DNA of 14,415 nt from UBA1367 sp040268355. Lineage in GTDB: Bacteria > Actinomycetota > Coriobacteriia > Coriobacteriales > Atopobiaceae. Every line of letters begins with the position of its first letter. Within the stretch, counting starts at the first letter, position 1. Of this stretch, positions 7,720 through 14,415 are shown piece by piece. The position numbers and the translations under genes are program-made. Under the pieces are notes generated by a model that saw only the letters and a list, made by a program, of their open reading frames with translations, was not told the origin of the DNA and did no database searches. The stretch is taken from assembly GCA_040268355.1 (NCBI GenBank), contig JAWRIT010000148.1:1-14415 (forward strand), in the 5' to 3' direction.

Positions 7720-8412
7720 ATGCAGTATTCGTCTGAAGTGGAGAAGATGTGCCCCGTGACCAAGGGCGCATACCACGGGCCTGCACCGATTCCCGAGGAG
7801 GGTCAGTGGATCCAGGCCAAGCAGCTCGAGGACATCTCCGGCTACACCCATGGCGTTGGCTGGTGCGCACCGCAGCAGGGCACCTGCAAGCTCAGCCTCA
7901 ACGTCAAGAAGGGCGTCATCGAGGAGGCCCTCGTCGAGACCATCGGCTGCTCCGGCATGACGCACTCCGCCGCCATGGCCGCCGAGATCCTTCCCAAAAA
8001 GACCATCCTCGAGGCCCTGAACACCGACCTGGTCTGCGACGCCATCAACGTCGCCATGCGCGAGCTGTTCCTGCAGATCGTCTACGGCCGCACCCAGACC
8101 GCCTTCTCTGAGGACGGCCTGCCCGTCGGGGCTGGCCTCGACGACCTTGGCAAGGGGCTGCGCTCCATGATCGGCACCACCTACGGCACCTCCGCCAAGG
8201 GCGCCCGCTACCTCGAGCTCGCCCAGGGCTACGTCACCAAGCTCGCCCTCAACGCGGACAACGAGATCATCGGCTTCGAGTTCCTGAACCTTGGCAAGTT
8301 CATGGACGACGTCAAGGCCGGCGTCGACGCCAACGAGGCCATCAAGACTGCCACCGGTCGCTACGGCCAGTGGGACGCCCCGGCCAAGACCATCGACCCC
8401 CGCGAAGAGTAG
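7720..8412 (+). CDS. NifU-like iron-sulfur cluster scaffold protein
   Basis: This is a 230-residue protein whose first ~120 residues resemble the NifU/IscU N-terminal scaffold fold. The block VETIGCSGMTHSAAMAAEIL (72-91) corresponds to the FKTFGCGSAIASSS region around the second scaffold cysteine (C77 here), and TCKLSLNVKKGVI (55-67) corresponds to the strand with the first cysteine (C56). The usual third cysteine motif (CSxL) is absent; C106, in LVCDAINVAMREL, might substitute. Extra cysteines are C11 and C49. The C-terminal ~100 residues are not part of classical IscU and I do not recognise them. The ATG at 7720 follows AGGAG by 5 bases. The stop is 19 bp before the GGGtGRT start, so the two are one operon. 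No cysteine desulfurase or other isc/suf gene is present, so a dedicated rather than general assembly role is likely (inference). Confidence 0.82.
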   Translation: MQYSSEVEKMCPVTKGAYHGPAPIPEEGQWIQAKQLEDISGYTHGVGWCAPQQGTCKLSLNVKKGVIEEALVETIGCSGMTHSAAMAAEILPKKTILEALNTDLVCDAINVAMRELFLQIVYGRTQTAFSEDGLPVGAGLDDLGKGLRSMIGTTYGTSAKGARYLELAQGYVTKLALNADNEIIGFEFLNLGKFMDDVKAGVDANEAIKTATGRYGQWDAPAKTIDPREE

Positions 8413-8431
8413 AGGAAAGGAGCTGAGCTTA

Positions 8432-9433
8432 ATGGCAGTCACGTTCGAAGGCTACGAGCGCCGCATCGACAAGATCAACAAGACGCTCGCTGAATACGGT
8501 ATCGCCGACCTCGACGAAGCCCTCAAGATCTGCACCGATTTGGGCTTCAACCCCTACGACATCACCGAGGAGATCCAGTCCATCGCGTTCGAGAACGCCA
8601 AGTGGGCCTACACCCTCGGCTGCGCCATCGCCGTCAAGAAGGGCGTCAAGAACGCCTCCGACGCCGCAGCGGCCATCGGCATCGGCCTGCAGGCCTTCTG
8701 CGTTCCCGGCTCGGTCGCTGAGGACCGCAAGGTCGGCCTGGGCCACGGCAACCTGGGCGCCATGCTGCTCGGTGAGGACACCGAGTGCTTCGCCTTCCTC
8801 GCAGGACACGAGTCCTTTGCGGCCGCCGAAGGCGCCATCGGCATCGCCAACAACGCCAACAAGGCCCGCAAGCAGCCGCTGCGCGTCATCCTGAACGGCC
8901 TGGGCAAGGACGCCGCCCAGATCATCGCCCGCATCAACGGCTTCACCTACGTCCAGACCAAGTTCGACTACTTCACCGGCGAGCTTGAGGTCGTCAAGAC
9001 GATTCCCTACTCCGACGGCCCGCGCGCCAAGGTCAACTGCTACGGCGCCGACGACGTCCGCGAGGGCGTTGCCATCATGTGGCACGAGAACGCCGACATC
9101 TCCATCACCGGCAACTCCACCAACCCGACCCGCTTCCAGCATCCCGTCGCGGGCACCTACTTCAAGGAGCGCACGCTTGCCGGCAAGAAGTACTTCTCCG
9201 TCGCCTCCGGCGGCGGCACCGGCCGCACGCTGCATCCGGACAACATGGCCGCCGGTCCGGCCTCCTATGGCATGACCGACACCATGGGACGCATGCACTC
9301 CAGCGCCCAGTTCGCGGGTTCCTCCTCCGTGCCGGCCCACGTCGACATGATGGGTCTCATCGGCATGGGCAACAACCCGATGGTCGGCTGCACCGTCGCA
9401 TGCGCCGTCGCCGTCGAGGAGGCCGTGCGCTAG
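8432..9433 (+). CDS. GGGtGRT-family protein of unknown function
   Basis: This 333-residue soluble protein carries the signature GGGTGRT at residues 260-266 that names the family; its biochemical role is not known to me. There is no signal peptide or membrane segment. Glycine-rich stretches also occur at 102-108 (GLGHGNLG region) and 308-319 (GLIGMGNNPMVG), and there are seven cysteines (34, 64, 90, 119, 203, 320, 324), with C320 and C324 forming a CxxxC near the C terminus. The glycine-rich signature could bind phosphate or a nucleotide, but it is not a Walker A. The start at 8432 follows AAAGGAG with 9-base spacing; the open frame extends to 8291 inside the preceding gene and is ignored. Downstream of the NifU-like gene it is the likely partner or client of that scaffold. 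Codon use is strongly biased to C-ending codons, suggesting high expression. Confidence 0.85.
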   Translation: MAVTFEGYERRIDKINKTLAEYGIADLDEALKICTDLGFNPYDITEEIQSIAFENAKWAYTLGCAIAVKKGVKNASDAAAAIGIGLQAFCVPGSVAEDRKVGLGHGNLGAMLLGEDTECFAFLAGHESFAAAEGAIGIANNANKARKQPLRVILNGLGKDAAQIIARINGFTYVQTKFDYFTGELEVVKTIPYSDGPRAKVNCYGADDVREGVAIMWHENADISITGNSTNPTRFQHPVAGTYFKERTLAGKKYFSVASGGGTGRTLHPDNMAAGPASYGMTDTMGRMHSSAQFAGSSSVPAHVDMMGLIGMGNNPMVGCTVACAVAVEEAVR

Positions 9434-9490
9434 GCCACCCGTCCTGGCGCATGCCACAGACGCCATGACGCGAGAGCACCGTACGTCTCG

Positions 9491-9520
9491 ACGCCCGCCA
9501 TCCGCTTGGGTGGCGGGCGT
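9491..9520 (+). terminator. Hairpin terminator after the NifU-like/GGGtGRT operon
   Basis: ACGCCCGCCA (9491-9500) pairs perfectly with TGGCGGGCGT (9511-9520) across a 10-base loop. It lies 58 bases past the GGGtGRT stop codon and before the GT8 promoter. Only TTCT follows rather than a T run, so termination may be weak or assisted, but the stem is strong and well placed. Confidence 0.65.
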
Positions 9521-9551
9521 TCTGGCACGCTGACGGGCCTTTCGCCGTCGT

Positions 9552-9560
9552 TGGTATACT
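9552..9560 (+). promoter_or_regulatory. Extended -10 promoter of the GT8 gene
   Basis: TGGTATACT is an extended -10 element (TG, one base, TATACT at 9555-9560). A partial -35, CTGACG (9530-9535), lies 19 bases upstream; the TG extension would compensate for it. Transcription would start near 9567, giving a leader of about 43 bases before the ATG at 9610. An earlier in-frame ATG at 9571 lies almost at this start site and has no ribosome site, which supports the 9610 start. Confidence 0.55.
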
Positions 9561-9609
9561 GTCACCTGTTATGGCCCTGCCTGCCGACGAGCACACCGAA
9601 GGAGCAGCC

Positions 9610-10815
9610 ATGTCCCTCGCACCCACCGCCGCACAGGAACCTGTCGTTCTCGTGTTCGCAGCCAACGACCACTACGTTCCCTATCTCTCTGTGCTCGTCT
9701 CCTCCATCGCGGCGCATGCCACCGTCGGCCGGCCGTACGAGCTGCTCGTGCTCTCGGAGGATCTCACCGAGGAGCACCAGGCCATCCTCGCCGAGCAGCT
9801 TGCCGGCACCGACCTGTCGCTCCGCTTCCTCGACGTGAACGAGGCGATGGCCCCCTATCAGGACAAGCTGAGCACGCACGGGCACTTTCGGATGGAGACC
9901 TACTTCCGCCTGCTGCTCCCCCAGCTGCTGCCCGAGCAGCACAAGGTGCTCTACCTCGACGCCGACATGGTGTGCCTGCGCGACGTGGCGGAGCTCTTTG
10001 ACACCGACCTTGACGACTTCCTGATCGCCGCCTGCCACGATCCCGACACCACGGGCCTCTACAACGGCTCGCCGGTCGCGGTCGAGCAGGACGGCAAGAA
10101 GGAGTACATGGACCAGGTCCTCAAGATCGAGAGGCCCTACGACTACTTCCAGGCGGGGACGATCCTGTTCAACCTTGACGAATGGCGCGCGCGGATCGAC
10201 GTCGACGAGGTCTTCCGCTTCGCCCAGTCCTATGAGTGGCACCTGCTTGACCAGGACGTGCTCAACTACTTCTGCCAAGGAAGCGTCCGCTTTGTCGACA
10301 TGGCCTGGAACGTCATGTTCGACTGGGAGGGCATCCGCATCCGCGACATCATCTCCTACACGACGCCCGAGCTGCGGGACGCCTACCACACGGCTCGAAA
10401 GGACCCGGCGATCGTGCACTATGCCGGACCCTCGAAGCCGTGGGACGACCCCGAGTGCGACTTTGCCACCGCGTTCTGGCACCACGCCCGCTCCACGCCC
10501 TTCTACGAGGTTATCCTGCATCGCATGAGCAACACCCAGCTCGCGCGCGAGATCGCCCAGGTGCGCGCCGAGATCGAGGACACCCGCGCCTGGATCAAGG
10601 GGGTCGACGAGTACCTTCACGCCGTCGACGCCGAGCTGCTTCGCTTCGAGCGGCGCCCGGTGGGGCTCATGGCCAAGGAATTCGTGTTTCAGAAGGTGCT
10701 GCGCCCACTCTCGAACCTGCTTGCGCGCACCGACGAGGACCGGGCACGTCTGGAGCGGCTCTACCGCGCCGTCCATCCAAGGCGAACGCCGACCGGCAAG
10801 ACGCAGACCTCCTGA
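9610..10815 (+). CDS. Family 8 glycosyltransferase
   Basis: This is a 401-residue GT-A fold retaining glycosyltransferase. Family 8 markers: LVFAANDHYVPYLSVLVSSI (14-33) at the nucleotide-binding start, the metal-binding DxD in LYLDADM (D117, D119), YFQAGTILFNLDEWR (179-193), LLDQDVLN (212-219) and IVHYAGPSKPW (268-278), whose histidine is a metal ligand in the family. Acting in the cytoplasm, it probably transfers glucose or galactose from a UDP-sugar to a cell-wall polysaccharide or glycolipid precursor. Residues ~305-401 are an extra charged, helical tail beyond the catalytic domain, rich in E/R/L and possibly coiled or membrane-associated. The ATG at 9610 follows AAGGAG. It is convergent with murI (39 bp between stops). 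A second glycosyltransferase gene lies 1 kb downstream. Donor and acceptor cannot be read from sequence. Confidence 0.9.
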   Translation: MSLAPTAAQEPVVLVFAANDHYVPYLSVLVSSIAAHATVGRPYELLVLSEDLTEEHQAILAEQLAGTDLSLRFLDVNEAMAPYQDKLSTHGHFRMETYFRLLLPQLLPEQHKVLYLDADMVCLRDVAELFDTDLDDFLIAACHDPDTTGLYNGSPVAVEQDGKKEYMDQVLKIERPYDYFQAGTILFNLDEWRARIDVDEVFRFAQSYEWHLLDQDVLNYFCQGSVRFVDMAWNVMFDWEGIRIRDIISYTTPELRDAYHTARKDPAIVHYAGPSKPWDDPECDFATAFWHHARSTPFYEVILHRMSNTQLAREIAQVRAEIEDTRAWIKGVDEYLHAVDAELLRFERRPVGLMAKEFVFQKVLRPLSNLLARTDEDRARLERLYRAVHPRRTPTGKTQTS

Positions 10816-10854
10816 TCGGCCGCCCCATCCAGGACAGGAGCGGACCAGGCGAGC

Positions 10855-11625
10855 TCACTGCTCGAAGAGATGGCGATAGAGTCCCAGCTCCTCCGGCGTG
10901 TCGATGCTCGAGGCGAACGAGACGCTTCCCGGGTGGCCGCCCTCGGCGAGCAGGCCGTCACACTCGAGCAGTCGGCGCAGCTGGCGTGCCGTGCCCGCGC
11001 CCCCGTCAAAGAACTGCACCGGTCCCAGCACCTGCTCGATCTGTCGCTTGACGAACGGGTAGTGCGTGCAGCCCAGCACCACCTTCTGGACCTTGCCGCG
11101 GTACGCCCCCACCAGCCTCTCGATGAGCTCGATGACGTCGGGGGCGTCAAGGTCGCCGTGCTCTATCCGCTCGGCCAGGCCCGCGCAGGCGACCGTCTCC
11201 ACCTGCACGCCCTCCGACCAGCGCTCCGCGAGGCGCTGAAACTTGTGCAGCGCGAGCGTGACCTTGGTGGCCATCACCAGAACGGGGCCCTCGCCATCGG
11301 CCAGGACGGCAGGCTTGAGGGCGGGTTCGACCCCCACGATCGGGAGGTCGGGATAGTCGGCGCGCAGCTGCGGAGCGGCGGCGCTCGTCGCCGTGTTGCA
11401 GGCGATGACCACGGCCTTCGCCCCCTCGGCCACGAAACGCTCGACGATCGCGCGCGAGAGCTCCAGAATCTCGTCTGGCGTGCGGTCGCCGTACGGCGCA
11501 TGTGCCGAGTCGCCGTAAAAATGGAAGTCCTCTTCCGGAAGCTCGGCCACGAGGTGCCTGAGCACGCTCACGCCGCCCACGCCCGAGTCGAAGACGCCCA
11601 CAAAGCCCCTCTTGTCCCTGACCAT
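10855..11625 (-). CDS. murI: Glutamate racemase
   Basis: This 256-residue cofactor-independent enzyme interconverts L- and D-glutamate, supplying D-glutamate for peptidoglycan in the cytoplasm. All catalytic signatures are present: FDSGVGG (12-18, with D13 and S14), YGDSAHAPYG (37-46), first catalytic cysteine in ACNTATSA (75-82, C76) and second in GCTHYP (185-190, C186). Length is normal for the family (about 255-275). I chose ATG 11625 because AAGGAG stands 6 bases upstream; the open frame runs to 11943, but the extra 106 residues lack family similarity and would cross the divergent GT2 start. It is divergent from the GT2 gene and convergent with GT8. Its gene is expected to be essential unless a D-amino acid transaminase substitutes. 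Confidence 0.97.
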   Translation of the reverse strand: MVRDKRGFVGVFDSGVGGVSVLRHLVAELPEEDFHFYGDSAHAPYGDRTPDEILELSRAIVERFVAEGAKAVVIACNTATSAAAPQLRADYPDLPIVGVEPALKPAVLADGEGPVLVMATKVTLALHKFQRLAERWSEGVQVETVACAGLAERIEHGDLDAPDVIELIERLVGAYRGKVQKVVLGCTHYPFVKRQIEQVLGPVQFFDGGAGTARQLRRLLECDGLLAEGGHPGSVSFASSIDTPEELGLYRHLFEQ

Positions 11626-11689
11626 GCCGGGCTCCTTCTGCACAGACGCGACGAGGGCCACCAAGAACCCCTGCCGAGTATGGATGTCC

Positions 11690-11754
11690 TGCAGACACAG
11701 GGTCTGCATGCACTCTAGAGTAGCAGCCTCCACCCAATGTCGCGACACCAATGT
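11690..11754. repeat. Cluster of palindromes and a direct repeat between murI and GT2
   Basis: Within 65 bp lie TGCAGAC-acagg-GTCTGCA (11690-11708, 7-bp arms), TGCATGCA (11705-11712), ACTCTAGAGT (11712-11721) and TGTCGCGACA (11738-11747), all perfect palindromes. CCAATGT also occurs twice directly (11734-11740 and 11748-11754, 14 bases apart) flanking TCGCGA. The cluster lies 65-130 bases upstream of murI and 85-150 upstream of GT2. It may hold operators or a leader structure for murI. A minus-strand TACTCT (11722-11717) could be a -10, with no good -35. Confidence 0.4.
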
Positions 11755-11838
11755 GCGGCAAGCGGGGCCTGCCGAATCTGCACATGGGCATGCGCTACCC
11801 TGTTGCTGTTGCCGGGGCGCGTCATGGAAGGACAGGGT

Positions 11839-14118
11839 ATGGCACACGTGCGAGTCGAGGGCATCTGTCGCGGCGAGGGATACGGCTATGTCGCGCTGGC
11901 CGTCGAGGGGGCAGACCCGGACGGCCTCATGGCCCAGGCGCACACCGCCCGAGGCGAACAGGTCCCCTGCTCGGTCGTCCTGCGCGCGGCAGACGGCCCG
12001 TCAGACGGGACGCGACGCTGCCATCCTGTGCTCGTGCTCCCGTTGCTCTCCTGCGGCCTGCTCGTCGAGCTGCGCTCGACGCACGAGACCCTCTGGAAGG
12101 GCAGCTTTCCCCGGCTCGGCTCCAAGCTCGCCTCCCGTGTGCTCACCATGCGAAATCCCGCCCTGGCAGGCGAGCTGCGCGGCATCGAACGCCGGCAGGG
12201 TGCGGAGGGCGAGCGCATTGCCGTCACCGACATCTGGCCCGCCGCGGACGGCACCAACGCCTGGCGCGTCGGCGCATGGCTTCCCACCGACGATGCCGCG
12301 GCCGACGTCACCCTCGAGCTGCGGGACGGTCGGGGAGCCAGCGTCGACGCCACCGTCGTCACCATGGAGGACCATCTGGTGCCGAGCACGCGCTCTCCGC
12401 AGACCTGCGGCCGTCTGGTGAGCTTCTCCGCCCTCGTGCCCGAGGGCGTCCGCCACCTGTGCCTGAGCGTCTCGCTCGCCGGCACCGCACATCGTGCCTT
12501 CTGCTGCCTGCTTCCCTATCAGGCAGACGGCCTCCTCAAGCGCTCGCGGACACGCGTGGGCGGACCTGCGGCCGACCCACGCTACGACGCCTGGTTCGCC
12601 GCGCGACGCGCAGGGGCCCGCACCCTGTCCGCACAGCGTGCCCAAGCCGCGTCGCTCCCTCAGGGCGCCCCGCGTTTCAGCGTGCTGGCCCCGACCGCCG
12701 GGTCCGACGAGCTGCGCGCGTCGCTCGCGGCACAGACCTACCCCCACTGGGAGCTTGCACACGATGCCGCTTCGGTCACAGGAACCCACGTCGTGGCCGT
12801 GAGGACGGGCGCCATCCTTGAGGCCGATGCGCTCTGGAGCTGCTTCCAGCATCTGTCCGAGCGTCCTCAGCTCGGCCTGCTCACCTGCGACGAGGACGTC
12901 GTGGACGGCGGACGCCACGTCGACCCGATCCTGCGGGGCGTCCCCGCCTACGGCGAACTGCTCTCCCACGACTGCGCGGGCAGCCTTGTCGTCGCCGACC
13001 GCGCGACCTGGGAGCTGCTCGATGCGGTCGAACGGGAGCCCTCCCCCCTGCTCGGCTACCAGCTCGCGCTTTGGGCCTTCGAGGCGGGGCGGGCCGTCTC
13101 CCACCTGCCGCGCGTCCTCTGCCACCTGCGGCCCGACGCACCCGCCGCCAGCGACGAGGAAGTCCGTGCCGTCGTCACCGCGCACCTTGCGAGGCGGGGC
13201 ATCGACGCCACGATCGAGCCAGGCCCTTGTCCGCGCACCTCCCGCATCCGCTACACGCTTCCCGACCCAGCCCCTCACGTGAGCATCGTCATTCCCACCA
13301 AGGATCACAGCGAGCTGCTCCGCACCTGCGTCACCTCGATCCTTAAGCGGAGCACCTACCCCTCCTTCGAGATCGTTCTCGTGGAGAACAACAGCGCCGA
13401 ACCCGAGACCTTCGCCTGCTACGAGCAGCTCGCCCGCGACCCACGTGTGCGCGTGGTCACCTGGACGGCCGACGCGGCTGCGGTGGACGGCTTCAGCTTC
13501 TCGGCACTGGTCAACTTCGGCGTGCGGCACAGCACCGGCGAGCTCCTCGTTCTGCTCAACAATGACACCGAGGTCATCACGGACGACTGGCTCGAGGAGA
13601 TGGCTGGCTGCCTCATGCGTCCCGAGGTGGGAGTCGTGGGCGCAAAGCTGCTCTTTGGCGACGGGCTCGTGCAGCATGTGGGGGTCGCCGCCAACCCCAA
13701 TGGCGACTGTCTGCATCCCAACCAGAACCTCGCTGCCGACGAGCCAGGCTACCGGTGCTCCGCCGCCGTCGTCACCGACGTGCCCATGGTCACCGGCGCC
13801 TGCCAGATGGTCAGCCGGACGCTCTTTGACGAGCTGGGCGGCTACGACGAGCGACTCGCCGTCGCGTTCAACGACGGCGACTTCTGCCTGCGCGCGGGCG
13901 AGGCCGGCCGTACCGTGGCGCTCACCCCCTTCGCGCTCCTGTACCACCGCGAGTTCTCGTCACGCGGGCGCGAGGCGGACGACGTCAGGCTCAAGGAGCG
14001 CTACCTGCGCGAGAAAGCCGCGTTCATGTCCCGGCACGCCACCTTTCTCGCCGCTGGCGACCCGACCATAAACCCCTACCTCGACCGCTTCAGCCCCTGG
14101 CGCGAGCTCGTCCCATAG
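11839..14118 (+). CDS. Two-domain GT2 glycosyltransferase with a degenerate first domain
   Basis: This is a 759-residue protein without signal peptide. Residues 1-~245 are unrecognised, probably a beta-rich accessory domain. YDAWFAARR (249-257) recalls the YxxWxxxxE link seen before tandem GT2 domains. Residues ~279-432 look like a first GT2 domain (FSVLAPT, QTYPHWEL, LLTCDEDVV, LLSHDCAGSLVV, HLPRVLCHLR), but the segment holding the nucleotide-binding DDxS and downstream DxD is missing or eroded. Residues ~479-703 are a complete GT2 domain: VSIVIPTKDHSELL (481-494), LVENNS (514-519), LLNNDTEV (572-579) as the metal site, and FNDGDFCLRAGEAG (677-690). It probably transfers a sugar such as rhamnose to a surface polysaccharide. 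Start ATG 11839 follows GGAAGGA by 6 bases; ATG 11824 is possible but has no such site. Confidence 0.88.
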   Translation: MAHVRVEGICRGEGYGYVALAVEGADPDGLMAQAHTARGEQVPCSVVLRAADGPSDGTRRCHPVLVLPLLSCGLLVELRSTHETLWKGSFPRLGSKLASRVLTMRNPALAGELRGIERRQGAEGERIAVTDIWPAADGTNAWRVGAWLPTDDAAADVTLELRDGRGASVDATVVTMEDHLVPSTRSPQTCGRLVSFSALVPEGVRHLCLSVSLAGTAHRAFCCLLPYQADGLLKRSRTRVGGPAADPRYDAWFAARRAGARTLSAQRAQAASLPQGAPRFSVLAPTAGSDELRASLAAQTYPHWELAHDAASVTGTHVVAVRTGAILEADALWSCFQHLSERPQLGLLTCDEDVVDGGRHVDPILRGVPAYGELLSHDCAGSLVVADRATWELLDAVEREPSPLLGYQLALWAFEAGRAVSHLPRVLCHLRPDAPAASDEEVRAVVTAHLARRGIDATIEPGPCPRTSRIRYTLPDPAPHVSIVIPTKDHSELLRTCVTSILKRSTYPSFEIVLVENNSAEPETFACYEQLARDPRVRVVTWTADAAAVDGFSFSALVNFGVRHSTGELLVLLNNDTEVITDDWLEEMAGCLMRPEVGVVGAKLLFGDGLVQHVGVAANPNGDCLHPNQNLAADEPGYRCSAAVVTDVPMVTGACQMVSRTLFDELGGYDERLAVAFNDGDFCLRAGEAGRTVALTPFALLYHREFSSRGREADDVRLKERYLREKAAFMSRHATFLAAGDPTINPYLDRFSPWRELVP

Positions 14119-14170
14119 GCCCGTCCGCTCGCGTCGCACCCACCCACCTCCGTCTCACAAGGAGCCTTCC

Positions 14171-14415
14171 ATGCCCGTCTCCTCCTACAAGGCAAAGCAG
14201 ATGATCGTCATGCGGCGCGACCTCAAGATGCGAAAGGGCAAGATCGCCGCCCAGGCGGGGCACGCCTGCGTCGAGGCGGTGCTCATGGCGCTGGCGCGCG
14301 AGCGGCGGCTGGGTCAGGTGCGGGTCACGCCGACGCAGTCGTGGGTCTACCTCGAGACGGGGGCCTCGGGCTTAGGAGGCTCGCGCTCTATCCTTCTGAG
14401 CTACGGAGACGTAGG
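14171..14415 (+). CDS. pth2: Peptidyl-tRNA hydrolase 2 (Pth2), partial or disrupted
   Basis: An ATG at 14171 with AAGGAG 6 bases upstream opens a frame that runs off the end of the window (81 codons visible). Residues 11-32 contain MIVMRRDLKMRKGK followed by IAAQAGHA, the Pth2 signature (archaeal/eukaryotic type, also found in some bacteria). The enzyme releases peptides from prematurely dropped peptidyl-tRNA. After about G67 (14371) the sequence (GGSRSILLSYGDVG) does not continue the Pth2 fold, where a tryptophan/glycine turn and a KIVVxV strand are expected. Exactly there the DNA becomes the reverse complement of a tRNA. So only the N-terminal half of the enzyme is credible. It starts 52 bp after the GT2 stop and may be co-transcribed. 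Confidence 0.75.
   Translation, partial: MPVSSYKAKQMIVMRRDLKMRKGKIAAQAGHACVEAVLMALARERRLGQVRVTPTQSWVYLETGASGLGGSRSILLSYGDV
14371..14410 (-). tRNA. 5' half of a tRNA-Arg(CCU), incomplete
   Basis: Read on the minus strand from 14410: acceptor strand GTCTCCG, linker TA, D stem GCTC/GAGC enclosing AGAAGGATA, base 26 G, anticodon stem CGAGC and loop CTCCTAA with anticodon CCT. Canonical tRNA-Arg(CCU) order and spacing are exact up to position 39. Beyond that, the bases 39-43 read GCCCG instead of GCTCG (one A-C mismatch in the stem), followed by AGGCC, and then no T arm and no CGGAGAC to close the acceptor stem. The remaining bases are the pth2 coding strand. It cannot make a functional tRNA as it stands. 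It is a tRNA fragment at a junction, or the product of an assembly join. Confidence 0.7.

Noticed and set aside
8429..9565. 378-codon minus-strand frame opposite the GGGtGRT gene
   Set aside because: Valine/glycine/aspartate-rich mirror of a conserved gene with strong C-ending codons; no ribosome site.
9562..10776. 404-codon minus-strand frame opposite the GT8 gene
   Set aside because: Mirror frame of a gene with all GT8 motifs.
11626..11943. Upstream extension of the murI frame by 106 codons
   Set aside because: MurI similarity begins right after ATG 11625, which has AAGGAG at ideal spacing; the extension crosses the divergent GT2 start.
12001..13947. 648-codon open frame antisense to the GT2 gene
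   Set aside because: High-GC codon bias leaves the opposite strand open; the plus-strand frame has clear GT2 motifs and a ribosome site, while the antisense product has no recognisable domain.
14340..14410. A complete tRNA-Arg gene at the right end
   Set aside because: The T arm and 3' acceptor strand are missing; no GTTCGA-type loop or CGGAGAC follows on the minus strand.

Overview
The window is high-GC DNA whose genes all start behind strong AAGGAG or GAGGAG-type ribosome binding sites. Gene content (lactose/cellobiose-type PTS with a GH1 glycosidase, an archaeal-type peptidyl-tRNA hydrolase, a NifU-like/GGGtGRT pair, a SWIM-SNF2 helicase) fits an anaerobic, host-associated actinobacterium of the Coriobacteriia, most likely an Olsenella/Atopobium relative. 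That placement is an inference from gene style, not a phylogenetic result. Most of the window reads as ordinary chromosome. I see no insertion sequence, prophage, CRISPR array or integrase.

Layout. (1) Positions 1-4013 are a beta-glucoside locus. A GH1 6-phospho-beta-glycosidase (3129-1714, minus) and a PTS IIC permease (1502-156, minus) are read leftwards, and a GntR/HutC-family regulator (3294-4013, plus) is divergent. The shared 164-bp intergenic region holds a TTGACA box, a cre-like site and two further palindromes, so the regulator probably controls the glycosidase/permease pair and itself. IIA and IIB are not here. (2) Positions 4098-7361 (minus) encode a 1087-residue SWIM zinc-finger SNF2-family helicase with no obvious partner gene. 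(3) Positions 7720-9433 (plus) are a tight two-gene operon: a NifU-like Fe-S scaffold protein followed by a GGGtGRT-family protein of unknown function. This is the best candidate for undescribed biology here. It ends in a 10-bp GC hairpin. (4) Positions 9610-14118 are envelope genes: a GT8 glycosyltransferase (plus), glutamate racemase MurI (minus), and a 759-residue protein with two GT2-type domains, the first apparently decayed (plus).

(5) From 14171 a peptidyl-tRNA hydrolase 2 gene begins and runs off the end. Its Pth2-like sequence stops around codon 67. The last ~45 bases instead carry, on the minus strand, the 5' half of a tRNA-Arg(CCU), from the acceptor strand to the anticodon loop. 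This is either a recombination junction or an assembly join at a contig end.

Functional picture: the PTS permease phosphorylates and imports a beta-glucoside with help from EIIA/EIIB encoded elsewhere, and the GH1 enzyme splits the phosphorylated sugar. MurI supplies D-glutamate for peptidoglycan. The GT8 and GT2 proteins probably build a cell-wall polysaccharide or glycoconjugate. The NifU-like/GGGtGRT pair is probably linked to Fe-S chemistry, but its job is not known.
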